Source: Geomobilibacter sp964432205
GTDB lineage: Bacteria; Desulfobacterota; Desulfuromonadia; Geobacterales; DSM-12255
Length of the DNA: 64,000 bases
Reading direction: 5' to 3'
Assembly: GCA_964432205.1 (NCBI GenBank)
Contig: CAYSMK010000027.1
Span: 5,263-69,262 of the forward strand
Shown: piece by piece, positions 34,279 through 42,285 of the stretch
How the letters are laid out: the number at the start of each line of letters is the position of its first letter
Position numbering within the stretch: the stretch's first letter is position 1
Notes under the pieces: generated by a model
What the model was told of the DNA's origin: nothing
Seen by the model: only the letters and a program-made list of their open reading frames with translations
Database searches by the model: none
Translations under genes and position numbers: made by a program

Positions 34279-35213
34279 AAATTCTCATCACAGGTGGTTC
34301 GGGTTTTTTAGGATCGCACCTCGCCGACCGGCTTCTGGCACGAGGCGACCAGGTATTGGTCATCGACAACTTTGCCACAGGGCGCCGCGACAATCTCGTC
34401 CCTCACCCCAACCTGAAAGTCATAGAGGACAGTATCGTCAACCGGGAAATGGTGTTCAGTGAGTTTGCGGAGTTCCAGCCCGACGTTGTAGTCCATGCGG
34501 CGGCTTCCTACAAGGATCCTGAAAATTGGGAGGAGGATAGCCGCACCAACGTCACCGGTACGGCCAATGTGGTCCAGGCGGCGGAAAACGTGAAAGTCCG
34601 ACGTTTGATCTACTTTCAGACAGCCCTTGGCTATGGACTGCACCCCATTGAACAGCCCATCACCCTCAACCATCCGATCATGCCGGATGGCAGCAGTTAT
34701 GCCATCAGCAAGACCGCCGGTGAACAGTACATCGCCCTCGGGAACCTGGACTTCATCTCCTTTCGTTTGGCCAACGCCTACGGTCCCCGCAACATCAGCG
34801 GTCCGCTGCCGACCTTCTTCCAGCGACTTTCCAACAACCAGAAATGCTTCTGCATGAATACCCGGCGTGACTTCATCTACGTCCAGGATCTGGTGAACGT
34901 GGTCGTCAAGGCCATCGATGGCATGGGCAGCAAAGGGTTCTACCACATCTCTTCCGGGAGCGACTACTCCATCAAAGAGCTCTTTGACGCCACAGTGGCG
35001 GCCTTGGGTATTGCCCTGAGCGAACCGGTGGAGGTGCGGGAACGCAATCCGGATGATGTCTTTTCCATCCTGCTCGATCCTTCCAAGACCAATGCGGATT
35101 TTCAGTGGAAGATCACCACGCCGCTTACGGCAGGGGTAAAGGATACCATCGAGTACTATCAGAAGTTCGGTATCACGCAGACCTTCACTCATTTGCACAT
35201 ACCAAAGGACTGA
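34275..35213 (+). CDS. NAD-dependent sugar epimerase/dehydratase (SDR)
   Basis: A 312-residue extended SDR. NAD-binding ILITGGSGFLGSHLADRLL is at residues 3-21 and the catalytic YAISK motif at about 140-144. The usual catalytic Ser/Thr segment reads FQTALGYGL. It is GalE-like in overall pattern (TNVTGTANVVQAAENV, RRDFIYVQDLVN). In glycan loci such proteins epimerise or dehydrate nucleotide sugars; linkage to the wbp set suggests that a uronic-acid UDP-sugar is the substrate, but this is inference. Confidence 0.78.
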   Translation: MKILITGGSGFLGSHLADRLLARGDQVLVIDNFATGRRDNLVPHPNLKVIEDSIVNREMVFSEFAEFQPDVVVHAAASYKDPENWEEDSRTNVTGTANVVQAAENVKVRRLIYFQTALGYGLHPIEQPITLNHPIMPDGSSYAISKTAGEQYIALGNLDFISFRLANAYGPRNISGPLPTFFQRLSNNQKCFCMNTRRDFIYVQDLVNVVVKAIDGMGSKGFYHISSGSDYSIKELFDATVAALGIALSEPVEVRERNPDDVFSILLDPSKTNADFQWKITTPLTAGVKDTIEYYQKFGITQTFTHLHIPKD

Positions 35214-35216
35214 TAC

Positions 35217-36281
35217 ATGACCGGGATCGAGAATAGTTCAATTCTTGTTGTCGGCGGCGCCGGTTTCGTAGGAAACAATCTGGTCAGACGCCTCCTGGCG
35301 CTTGGCGCCGCATCGGTGCATGTTGTGGACAACCTGCTTTCCGCGGAACGTAGCAACCTGCCTGAAGACCAGCGCATTTGTTTCACGGAGGGCTCCATTG
35401 CCGACGATGCTGTTTTGGCAGGGCTGGACAATGGGTATGACTATGTGTTCCACTTGGCGACCTACCACGGCAACCAGAGCTCCATGCACGATCCGATCGC
35501 CGACCACGACAACAACCTGATCACCACTCTCAAGCTGTTCGAGAGGATCAAGGGGTTCACGCGCCTCAAAAAGGTCGTCTACTCCGGAGCCGGCTGTGCC
35601 GTGGCCGAAAAGACCTACGACCAGGCCCATGCCACTTCCGAGGACGCACCCATCACGTTGCAGATGGACAGCCCCTATTCGATCTCAAAGATCGTGGGCG
35701 AGTTCTATGCGGTCTATTATTTCAATCGCCACGCTCTGCCAACGGTGAGGGCGCGATTTCAGAACGTCTACGGCCCCGGAGAAGTGTTGGGTGCGGGGCA
35801 GTGGCGCGGCACATCCGCCACGGTCTGGCGCAATGTCACGCCGACCTTCATCTACAAGTCGCTCAAAGGGGAATCGTTGCCGCTTGAGGGAGGGGGTGTC
35901 GCAACTCGCGATTTCATTTTCGTCGAGGATATCGTTGAAGGGCTGATCTGCTGCGCCCTGAAAGGTACGCCAGGAGATGTCTACAACCTGGCCAGCGGCG
36001 TGGAAACGTCCATCAGGGAACTGGCGGAGATGATCAACGAACTGACCGGCAACACTGCACCACTTGCCATCCGTGAGTGGCGTGATTGGGACAATTCCGG
36101 GAAGCGGTTTGGGAGTACTGAAAAAGCAAATAACCAGATGGGCTTTACAACCTGTGTCGATATCGGTGAAGGCTTGCGCAGGACCGTGGAATGGACGAAA
36201 AACAATCTCCCATTCATCCAGGACTGCATCAAGAAACATGATGCGAATATGAAAATTGCTGAAAGATGCGTTGATGCCTGA
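35217..36281 (+). CDS. NAD-dependent sugar epimerase/dehydratase (second SDR)
   Basis: A 354-residue extended SDR distinct from its upstream neighbour. NAD-binding SILVVGGAGFVGNNLVRRLL is near residues 8-27, VFHLATYHGNQSSMHDP near 77-93 and the catalytic YSISK near 154-158. The arrangement resembles GalE/UDP-glucuronate-epimerase-like enzymes. The ATG follows AAAGGA and is 3 nt after the previous stop. A diverged copy of its C-terminal region (from codons at 35976) occurs again at 37008-37238. Confidence 0.77.
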   Translation: MTGIENSSILVVGGAGFVGNNLVRRLLALGAASVHVVDNLLSAERSNLPEDQRICFTEGSIADDAVLAGLDNGYDYVFHLATYHGNQSSMHDPIADHDNNLITTLKLFERIKGFTRLKKVVYSGAGCAVAEKTYDQAHATSEDAPITLQMDSPYSISKIVGEFYAVYYFNRHALPTVRARFQNVYGPGEVLGAGQWRGTSATVWRNVTPTFIYKSLKGESLPLEGGGVATRDFIFVEDIVEGLICCALKGTPGDVYNLASGVETSIRELAEMINELTGNTAPLAIREWRDWDNSGKRFGSTEKANNQMGFTTCVDIGEGLRRTVEWTKNNLPFIQDCIKKHDANMKIAERCVDA

Positions 36282-36398
36282 AAAATCTGGGGAACTTAAC
36301 TGAAATTGCATGCAGGTACTGGAAAGCCACAATCGAGGCTTGATACTTAACATTATGCCCAGTTGTATTGATATGTAACCATATTTCAGGAGGTAATT

Positions 36399-36869
36399 AT
36401 GAAAAGAATCATCAGCCTTATCGTCATCTGCTTGCTGGTTTCATTTACAAGTGCCTATGCTGGGAGTGGCAGGGGTTATGGTCCTGGTTGGCAGTCGACA
36501 ACGACAAGCAGTTGCAGTGATTACATTGTAACCAATATCACGTCCCATCCACTTATTGTTACCTTTACTCCAACAAAAGTGGATGGAACCGTTGTATCCA
36601 ACTCCTATGTCAGGCTTACATATGATACCGTCTTAAATGCACAAATTTCGGAAATAGAATTGGCCCCAGGCAAGTCATGCTACTTTTCGATCAAATCGCC
36701 TAACACTTCTAACGGGTTTCCTGATCACGGAGTGTTGATAATTGACTGGAAGAACAAAAACGATAATGAAAATGACTATAAAGGCCTTATTGCGCATGGC
36801 GCTAGGTTTGCTCAACCTACAGTTACCTGGACGTATTCTCTTGTAGTAAACGGCGGTATGCCATTCTAA
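36399..36869 (+). CDS. Exported 156-residue protein of unknown function
   Basis: The protein starts with a clear signal peptide (MKRIISLIVICLLVSFTSAY, predicted cleavage after YAG or AYA). The mature part is Ser/Thr/Asn-rich and strand-forming, with one Cys pair (CSDY near residue 45 and SCYFSIKSP near 104) that could form a disulfide in the periplasm or outside. I do not recognise a family. A strong AGGAGG precedes the ATG. The AT content is higher than in the flanking genes. It stands alone between the intact second epimerase gene and a truncated copy of that gene's 3' end, as if inserted. Confidence 0.7.
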   Translation: MKRIISLIVICLLVSFTSAYAGSGRGYGPGWQSTTTSSCSDYIVTNITSHPLIVTFTPTKVDGTVVSNSYVRLTYDTVLNAQISEIELAPGKSCYFSIKSPNTSNGFPDHGVLIIDWKNKNDNENDYKGLIAHGARFAQPTVTWTYSLVVNGGMPF

Positions 36870-37007
36870 TTACTGACAGGCGGATGCAAACAGCAGCATC
36901 AGTACAACTTGGGCATACTGTTTTACAAAAGAAATCCGAATGCATAGAAACAACCAATCAACACGTTTTACAGCATTCAAGTATTCCCTTCGGAGTTCAT
37001 AACTGAC

Positions 37008-37238
37008 GATGTCTACAACTTGGCAAGCGGCGTGGAAACGTCCATCAGGGAACTGGCGGAAATGATTAATGAATTGACCGACAACAGTACGCCTCTGGAT
37101 ATTCGCGAACGGCGTGACTGGGACCATTCCGGGAAGCGTTTTGGCAGCACGGATAAGGCCAGACGTGAGCTGGGGTTTGCGACACGAGTTAATATCAATG
37201 AAGGCTTGCGCAGGACCGAGGGGAATGTCAATGCCTGA
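37008..37238 (+). pseudogene. Truncated duplicate of the epimerase 3' end
   Basis: The reading frame DVYNLASGVETSIRELAEMI and its continuation (RRDWDHSGKRFGSTDKA, then NEGLRRT) parallels codons 35976-36195 of the intact second epimerase gene, at roughly three-quarters nucleotide identity. After GLRRT it jumps to the gene's terminal codons, so about 70 nt are missing. It lacks the NAD-binding and catalytic parts and cannot be functional. The rest of the 36870-37262 gap shows nothing recognisable. Confidence 0.82.
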
Positions 37239-37262
37239 AACATTAAAGGAGCTTGTCTAAGG

Positions 37263-37784
37263 TTGTATTCCGGTACACTCTATTGGATAACCGGTTTGTC
37301 CGGTGCTGGCAAGACAACTATCGGCAAGGCGCTCTACGAACATCTGAGGCTCCTGAAGCTGAATGTTGTCTTTCTGGATGGTGATGTTTTGCGTTCGGTA
37401 TTCGGCACGCTGCACGGACATTCGGTTGAGGACAGAAAAAAATTGGCCCAAAGTTATTCAAACTTGTGCAAGATGCTGACTGACCAGGGGATTGACGTTG
37501 TCTGTTCAACCATGTCCCTATTCAGAGAGGTACACGTATTCAATAGATCATCCATAGAAAACTACTACGAGATATTTGTTGAATGTGAAATGAAAGAATT
37601 GATCATGCGCGACCAGAAGGGTATTTATTCTAAGGCCCTGAACGGCGAATTGAATGATGTAATAGGTATAAACTTACCGTATGACCATCCGGAAAATTGT
37701 GATCTGGTTATTGACAACACTAACAAAAACAGTCTTCAAGAAAAGGTGCAAAAAATACTGAATTTGAATAATAGGAGTTACTAA
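37263..37784 (+). CDS. APS-kinase-like kinase, probable CDP-phosphoramidate kinase
   Basis: A 173-residue P-loop kinase of the CysC fold: Walker A ITGLSGAGKTT (residues 9-19), LDGDVLR (38-44) and a GIYSKALNGEL segment in place of the usual KGLYKKAR.G. Alone it would be read as adenylylsulfate kinase. Beside the next four genes it matches Cj1415 of C. jejuni, a kinase of the same fold and size that phosphorylates the 3'-hydroxyl of cytidine diphosphoramidate. No ATP sulfurylase gene is nearby. The start is TTG 37263; AAAGGAG lies somewhat far upstream, so the start is uncertain. It overlaps the next ATG by one base. Confidence 0.72.
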   Translation: MYSGTLYWITGLSGAGKTTIGKALYEHLRLLKLNVVFLDGDVLRSVFGTLHGHSVEDRKKLAQSYSNLCKMLTDQGIDVVCSTMSLFREVHVFNRSSIENYYEIFVECEMKELIMRDQKGIYSKALNGELNDVIGINLPYDHPENCDLVIDNTNKNSLQEKVQKILNLNNRSY

Positions 37785-38551
37785 TGCAATTAGGTGATTT
37801 TTCAAAATTGGCAAAACAATACATAAATAGGCCTGCGTATAATGACCATCTATTGAAAACGTTGTTCTTGTATACAGGATATCTGCAAAAGCCCGATTTT
37901 AGGGTAGCTGATGTTGGTGCCGGAACAGGGAAGTTAACAAAGATGCTTCTTGAAAAAGGGTTATCAGTAACTGCTGTGGAACCAAATGATTCCATGAGAG
38001 AAGAAGGTATTAAATTTACAAGTGGATTTGATGTGTCGTGGAAAACAGGGTCTGGCGAAGACACTGGTTTGCCAACCGCAAATTTTGACTGGGTTGTCAT
38101 GGCATCGTCATTCCATTGGACAGACCCCGAAAAATCTTTGTCGGAATTTTATCGAGTTCTTAAACCAGGAGGATATTTTACTGCTATCTGGAATCCTCGT
38201 AATATTGAGTCATCAGAATTGCACTATCGTATTGAGCAGAATATTTATGACATCGCACCCGACATCAAACGAGTCTCATCCGGTTCAAAGGCAACAACGA
38301 AAAAATGGGAAGAAGTTTTGGTCTCGACAGGACATTTTGGCAATGTGATTTTTATGGAAGTGGATCACATTGAATTCATGTCCAAGGAGCGCTATCTTGG
38401 TGCATGGCACTCGGTAAATGATATTCAGGCTCAAGCAGGTCCGGATAAATGGGCTAATATCCTTGAAATGATCGAGAAAGAAATTGTCCATTTGGATGTC
38501 ATTGAGGTGCCTTACAAAAACAGGGCATGGACAGCACAACGGGTTAACTGA
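37784..38551 (+). CDS. SAM-dependent methyltransferase, candidate phosphoramidate O-methylase
   Basis: A 255-residue class I methyltransferase: motif I RVADVGAGTGKLTKMLLEKG (residues 39-58), TAVEPNDSMREEG, and the post-II region FDWVVMASSFHWTDPEKSL. The FHW.D pattern is seen in UbiE/trans-aconitate-type enzymes. In the C. jejuni pathway, methyltransferases of this size (Cj1419, Cj1420) lie beside the kinase genes and are thought to add the O-methyl group; this gene occupies the same place. Substrate assignment is inference from context. It has an AGGAG ribosome site and is 2 nt from the next gene. Confidence 0.7.
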   Translation: MQLGDFSKLAKQYINRPAYNDHLLKTLFLYTGYLQKPDFRVADVGAGTGKLTKMLLEKGLSVTAVEPNDSMREEGIKFTSGFDVSWKTGSGEDTGLPTANFDWVVMASSFHWTDPEKSLSEFYRVLKPGGYFTAIWNPRNIESSELHYRIEQNIYDIAPDIKRVSSGSKATTKKWEEVLVSTGHFGNVIFMEVDHIEFMSKERYLGAWHSVNDIQAQAGPDKWANILEMIEKEIVHLDVIEVPYKNRAWTAQRVN

Positions 38552-38553
38552 CC

Positions 38554-40902
38554 ATGCCATTATTGTCTTTGACCAGCAAAGGTAAAACCTTGCAAGCCCT
38601 TGCGCCGCTTACCAGTTATAGCAAGGTGTTGCCCCTTCTACGGATATCTGTTGGTGACGTCAGGGATAACCTCCAAACGATTATCAGCACCATTCAAGGG
38701 CGTTTCAACGATAGTTCACTTGCTATTCGCTCATCTGCGCGGGCGGAAGATAATCTGTCGACCTCTAATGCCGGGCACTTTTGTTCGGTCCTTGACGTTT
38801 CGCGAGATAACAGCGAAGCCATTGAGGATGCGCTCAAGGCCGTTGTAGATTCTTATGGTAACTGTGCTGCCGATGAAGAACTGTTCGTTCAACCGATGCT
38901 GCAAAATATATCAATGGCAGGTGTCGTATTTACAGCCGATGCCGATACGTTGGCGCCCTATTACATCATCAACTTTGATGCAAGCGGTCGCAGCGACACT
39001 ATCACCGGCGGTCAGACAGGGCAAAGCAAAACCTACATCCATTTCAAGCATTCCCCTGTTCCACCCCCTGAACCGATTCTGCACCTTATTTGCACTGCCT
39101 GTTGTGAGCTTGAGGAACTTTCTGGTAATAGCAGCCTGGACATAGAATTTGCCGTCAGCAACGGTGCAATATATATATTACAGGTCCGTCCCATCACCCG
39201 CCATGGCAAGGAAGACCTTTCATCACTGGACCTTACGGATGCGCTCTTCAAGATTCACCGGAAAGTAGAGAAGCTCTCCGCGTCCCATCCCAACCTGTTG
39301 GGAAACAAGGCCATCTTTGGGGTCATGCCTGACTGGAATCCTGCGGAAATCATCGGCTTGCGCCCGCGTCAACTCGCCCTTTCGTTGTATAAAGAGCTGG
39401 TAACCGACAATGTCTGGGCTTACCAGCGCGACAACTACGGATACCGCAATCTCAGATCACATCCGCTGCTGGTTTCGTTTCTCGGCATGCCGTACATCGA
39501 CGTGCGGGTCGATTTCAACTCGTTCATCCCCAAGGCACTGGACGACCGGATTGCCGCCAAACTTGCTGAGTATTACATCGCCAGGCTCGACACATCTCCC
39601 GAACTGCACGATAAGGTTGAATTCGAGATTGTACACTCCTGTTATTACCTGACGCTGCCAGAAAAATTGGAAAATCTGCGGCATAATGGTTTCAATGCAA
39701 ATGAGATAAAGAGAATCGAGTTTGCGTTGCTGGAATTAACCAATACCATAGTCGACCCGATGCAGGGACTATACAAGAAAGATTTGCAACGAATAAATGA
39801 ACTTACCGCCAGCCATGCTGCAATAGTTGCATCCGACCTGACCATAATCGAAAAAATCTACTGGCTGGTCGAATACTGCAAACGCTACGGCACACTGCCA
39901 TTTGCCGGTGTTGCGCGGGCAGCATTCATCGCGATCCAGTTTCTTGGGTCATTTGTCGAGACCGGTATCATGACCGTGGAGGAACGAGGGCTGTTTCTCG
40001 GATCATTGAACACCGTTGCCAAGCAGTTGCGAACCAGACTGTGCGGACTAGCCTCGGGCAACGAGACAAGGGAAGAGTTTCTCGCTGCATTCGGACATCT
40101 GCGCCCGGGAACTTATGACATTCTTTCTCCCTGTTACGAGGAGAATTTCGAACAGTATTTTTCCGGACTTCCTGATATGCCGTGTCATGACACGACCTAT
40201 GATTTCAGTGATGACCAGAAATTGCGTATCGACTTCTTGTTGCGTGAAAATGGTCTGCAGATTGATGCCGAAAGGCTTCTGCGCTTCATGGTAGAGGCTA
40301 TTGAAGGGAGAGAGTACGCCAAGCTGGTATTCACGCGAACTCTAAGCGATATCTTACGGCTGATCGGCGAGATGGGGGACAAGTATGGGGTATCACGCGA
40401 TGACATATCCTACCTTGATATTCAGACGGTCCTGAATCTCTATTCTTCCTTGGATCATCGTAATCTCAAGGATATCCTGCTGTCCGATACCTCAATAAAC
40501 CGCGATCTGCATGCTCATACCAGGGCAGTCAAGCTCCCTTCTCTTATCCGGATGCCATCAGACGTGTATGGCTTCTTTCTCGAATCCGAGACGCCCAATT
40601 TTATTACCTTGGGAAGAGTTGTAGCAGGCACAGCAAACGAGGAGCAGATGACGAATGATTCGGTTTCAGGAAAGATAGTCTTCATACGGGCTGCCGATCC
40701 GGGATATGATTTTCTATTCGCTCGCCAGATAGCTGGTTTGGTTACCCAGTTCGGCGGCGCCAACTCTCATATGGCAATTAGGTGCGCAGAACTCCGAATA
40801 CCGGCGATTATTGGTGCTGGTGAAAAAAACTTTGGTGAATGGTCCAAGGCACATACCCTTGAAATCGATTGTGTCGGTCGTCAGGTGAGGATTATCTCGT
40901 GA
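38554..40902 (+). CDS. PEP-synthase-like enzyme, probable L-glutamine kinase
   Basis: A 782-residue protein with a pyruvate-phosphate-dikinase-type ATP-grasp N-terminus (LAIRSSARAEDNLST, residues 57-71, and LDIEFAVSNGAIYILQVRPI near 196-215), a long unique middle and a C-terminal phosphohistidine domain, FGGANSHMAIRCAELRIPAI, with the catalytic His at residue 739. The PEP/pyruvate-binding TIM barrel of true PEP synthase is absent. The size, domain order and His position agree closely with Cj1418, which phosphorylates the amide nitrogen of L-glutamine to start phosphoramidate synthesis. Flanking genes support this. It overlaps the next start (GTGA). Confidence 0.78.
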   Translation: MPLLSLTSKGKTLQALAPLTSYSKVLPLLRISVGDVRDNLQTIISTIQGRFNDSSLAIRSSARAEDNLSTSNAGHFCSVLDVSRDNSEAIEDALKAVVDSYGNCAADEELFVQPMLQNISMAGVVFTADADTLAPYYIINFDASGRSDTITGGQTGQSKTYIHFKHSPVPPPEPILHLICTACCELEELSGNSSLDIEFAVSNGAIYILQVRPITRHGKEDLSSLDLTDALFKIHRKVEKLSASHPNLLGNKAIFGVMPDWNPAEIIGLRPRQLALSLYKELVTDNVWAYQRDNYGYRNLRSHPLLVSFLGMPYIDVRVDFNSFIPKALDDRIAAKLAEYYIARLDTSPELHDKVEFEIVHSCYYLTLPEKLENLRHNGFNANEIKRIEFALLELTNTIVDPMQGLYKKDLQRINELTASHAAIVASDLTIIEKIYWLVEYCKRYGTLPFAGVARAAFIAIQFLGSFVETGIMTVEERGLFLGSLNTVAKQLRTRLCGLASGNETREEFLAAFGHLRPGTYDILSPCYEENFEQYFSGLPDMPCHDTTYDFSDDQKLRIDFLLRENGLQIDAERLLRFMVEAIEGREYAKLVFTRTLSDILRLIGEMGDKYGVSRDDISYLDIQTVLNLYSSLDHRNLKDILLSDTSINRDLHAHTRAVKLPSLIRMPSDVYGFFLESETPNFITLGRVVAGTANEEQMTNDSVSGKIVFIRAADPGYDFLFARQIAGLVTQFGGANSHMAIRCAELRIPAIIGAGEKNFGEWSKAHTLEIDCVGRQVRIIS

Positions 40903-41528
40903 AGAAGATTGCTTTTACACAACGGCTGATCGAGAATGAAGCCTACCCGGAAACGCGTGATGCCTTGGATATTCGTTGGGCGGCATTATGTGCCGAAATC
41001 GGCGTCTTACCGGTGATCCTTCCGTCGATGTATGATTTCAGGGCATATTTCAGTGGGTTAGCAATATCCGGTATAGTCTTCACGGGGGGTAATGATCTCT
41101 ATTCCGTCTCGCAATCACCATTATCGCTGCAACGGGATATATTTGAAAAATCATTGCTGCAGTTTGCACTAGAAAATAGTCTTCCGGTGTTGGGTATTTG
41201 CCGAGGAATGCAGCTGATCGCCGAATATTTTGGAGCAACTATACAGCGTGTGGAAGGCCATGCCGCAATCGGTCACGAACTTATCACGACCATTGACTGT
41301 AACTGTTTTGCATGGTCAGGCTCGCGAGAAACGGTTAACTCATATCATTCCTATGCCGTTGCAACATTGCCCGAATGTCTCCGCGCGGTAGCTTCGAGCG
41401 CAAACGGTATTGTTGAGGCGATCGAACACGTCAGCCTGCCGATTGCGGCACAGATGTGGCACCCGGAACGGGTAGCACCATTCGACTCCGATGACAAAGC
41501 GCTGTTCAAGAGACTATTCAGCTTGTGA
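40899..41528 (+). CDS. Class I GATase-like gamma-glutamyl hydrolase (Cj1417-like)
   Basis: A 209-residue class I glutamine-amidotransferase-fold hydrolase. The nucleophile Cys101 is in LGICRGMQLIAEYFG; His188 and Glu190 complete the triad in MWHPER; IVFTGGNDLY is the oxyanion region. As a free-standing protein next to a PEP-synthase-like and a cytidylyltransferase gene it fits Cj1417, which releases glutamate from gamma-glutamyl-CDP-phosphoramidate. The start is GTG 40899, which overlaps the preceding stop and has GTGAGG upstream; a longer frame from 40869 has no such support. Confidence 0.75.
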   Translation: MKKIAFTQRLIENEAYPETRDALDIRWAALCAEIGVLPVILPSMYDFRAYFSGLAISGIVFTGGNDLYSVSQSPLSLQRDIFEKSLLQFALENSLPVLGICRGMQLIAEYFGATIQRVEGHAAIGHELITTIDCNCFAWSGSRETVNSYHSYAVATLPECLRAVASSANGIVEAIEHVSLPIAAQMWHPERVAPFDSDDKALFKRLFSL

Positions 41529-41535
41529 GGGGATA

Positions 41536-42285
41536 ATGACAAAAGCTGTCATACTTGCAGCCGGGCGAGGAAGCCGTCTCGGCAACCTAACCAGCGACAG
41601 GCCAAAGTGCATGGTGGAATTGTGGGGTAAGCCCCTGCTGCACTGGCAGATAGGGGCACTTCGTGGAGCCGGTATAGAAGATATAACCGTTGTGCGTGGA
41701 TACATGGCCGAGAAAATCAAGGTGTCGGGTGTGTCCTATCTCGAAAATAGCCGATGGGCAGAGACGAACATGGTGACAACGCTCAAGGAAGCGCGAGAAA
41801 TTTTGGAGGGCGGACCGACCGTGGTCAGTTATTCCGATATCGTATATTCTTCCGAAGCGGTCAAGGCATTATTGAGTAGCAGTGGTGACATCAGGATTAC
41901 GTACGATCCAAATTGGCGAAAACTATGGGAGATGCGCTTTGAAGACCCTCTGAGCGATGCGGAAACATTCAAACTGGATAGAGATACGGGTAGGCTCCTG
42001 GAGATAGGCAATCGGCCGCAATCCTTTGAGGAGGTACAGGGACAGTACATGGGGTTGTTGTATTTTAAGCCTGCGGGATGGAAAGCTGTTTCCGATGTCG
42101 TGCAACAGATGCTCCCGAAGCAGGTTGACTCCCTTGATATGACGTCGTTATTGCGGGTTGTGATCGAGAGAGACCAGGTCAACGCGATTCCGGTAACTGA
42201 TGAATGGTTCGAATTTGATTCTGAAAGCGACATTCGTATTTTCACCGAACAGCTGTCAAAACAGCATAACGGGTACGCCTCATGA
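41536..42285 (+). CDS. Nucleotidyltransferase, probable CTP:phosphoglutamine cytidylyltransferase
   Basis: A 249-residue GT-A-like sugar-phosphate nucleotidyltransferase: KAVILAAGRGSRLG (residues 3-16), DRPKCMVELWGKPLL (about 21-35), and the metal-site region VVSYSDIVYSSEAV. It is shorter than RfbA-type enzymes and lacks their C-terminal part. The family, size and position match Cj1416, which joins CMP to phosphoglutamine. The ATG at 41536 follows GAGGGG, 7 nt after the previous stop. Its stop overlaps the start of the giant transferase (ATGA), so the two are probably coupled. Confidence 0.75.
   Translation: MTKAVILAAGRGSRLGNLTSDRPKCMVELWGKPLLHWQIGALRGAGIEDITVVRGYMAEKIKVSGVSYLENSRWAETNMVTTLKEAREILEGGPTVVSYSDIVYSSEAVKALLSSSGDIRITYDPNWRKLWEMRFEDPLSDAETFKLDRDTGRLLEIGNRPQSFEEVQGQYMGLLYFKPAGWKAVSDVVQQMLPKQVDSLDMTSLLRVVIERDQVNAIPVTDEWFEFDSESDIRIFTEQLSKQHNGYAS

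Noticed and set aside
37263..37784. Adenylylsulfate kinase (cysC) for sulfate assimilation
   Set aside because: The fold is right, but no ATP sulfurylase or reductase gene is near and all five neighbours fit phosphoramidate synthesis. Sulfation of the glycan remains a stated alternative.
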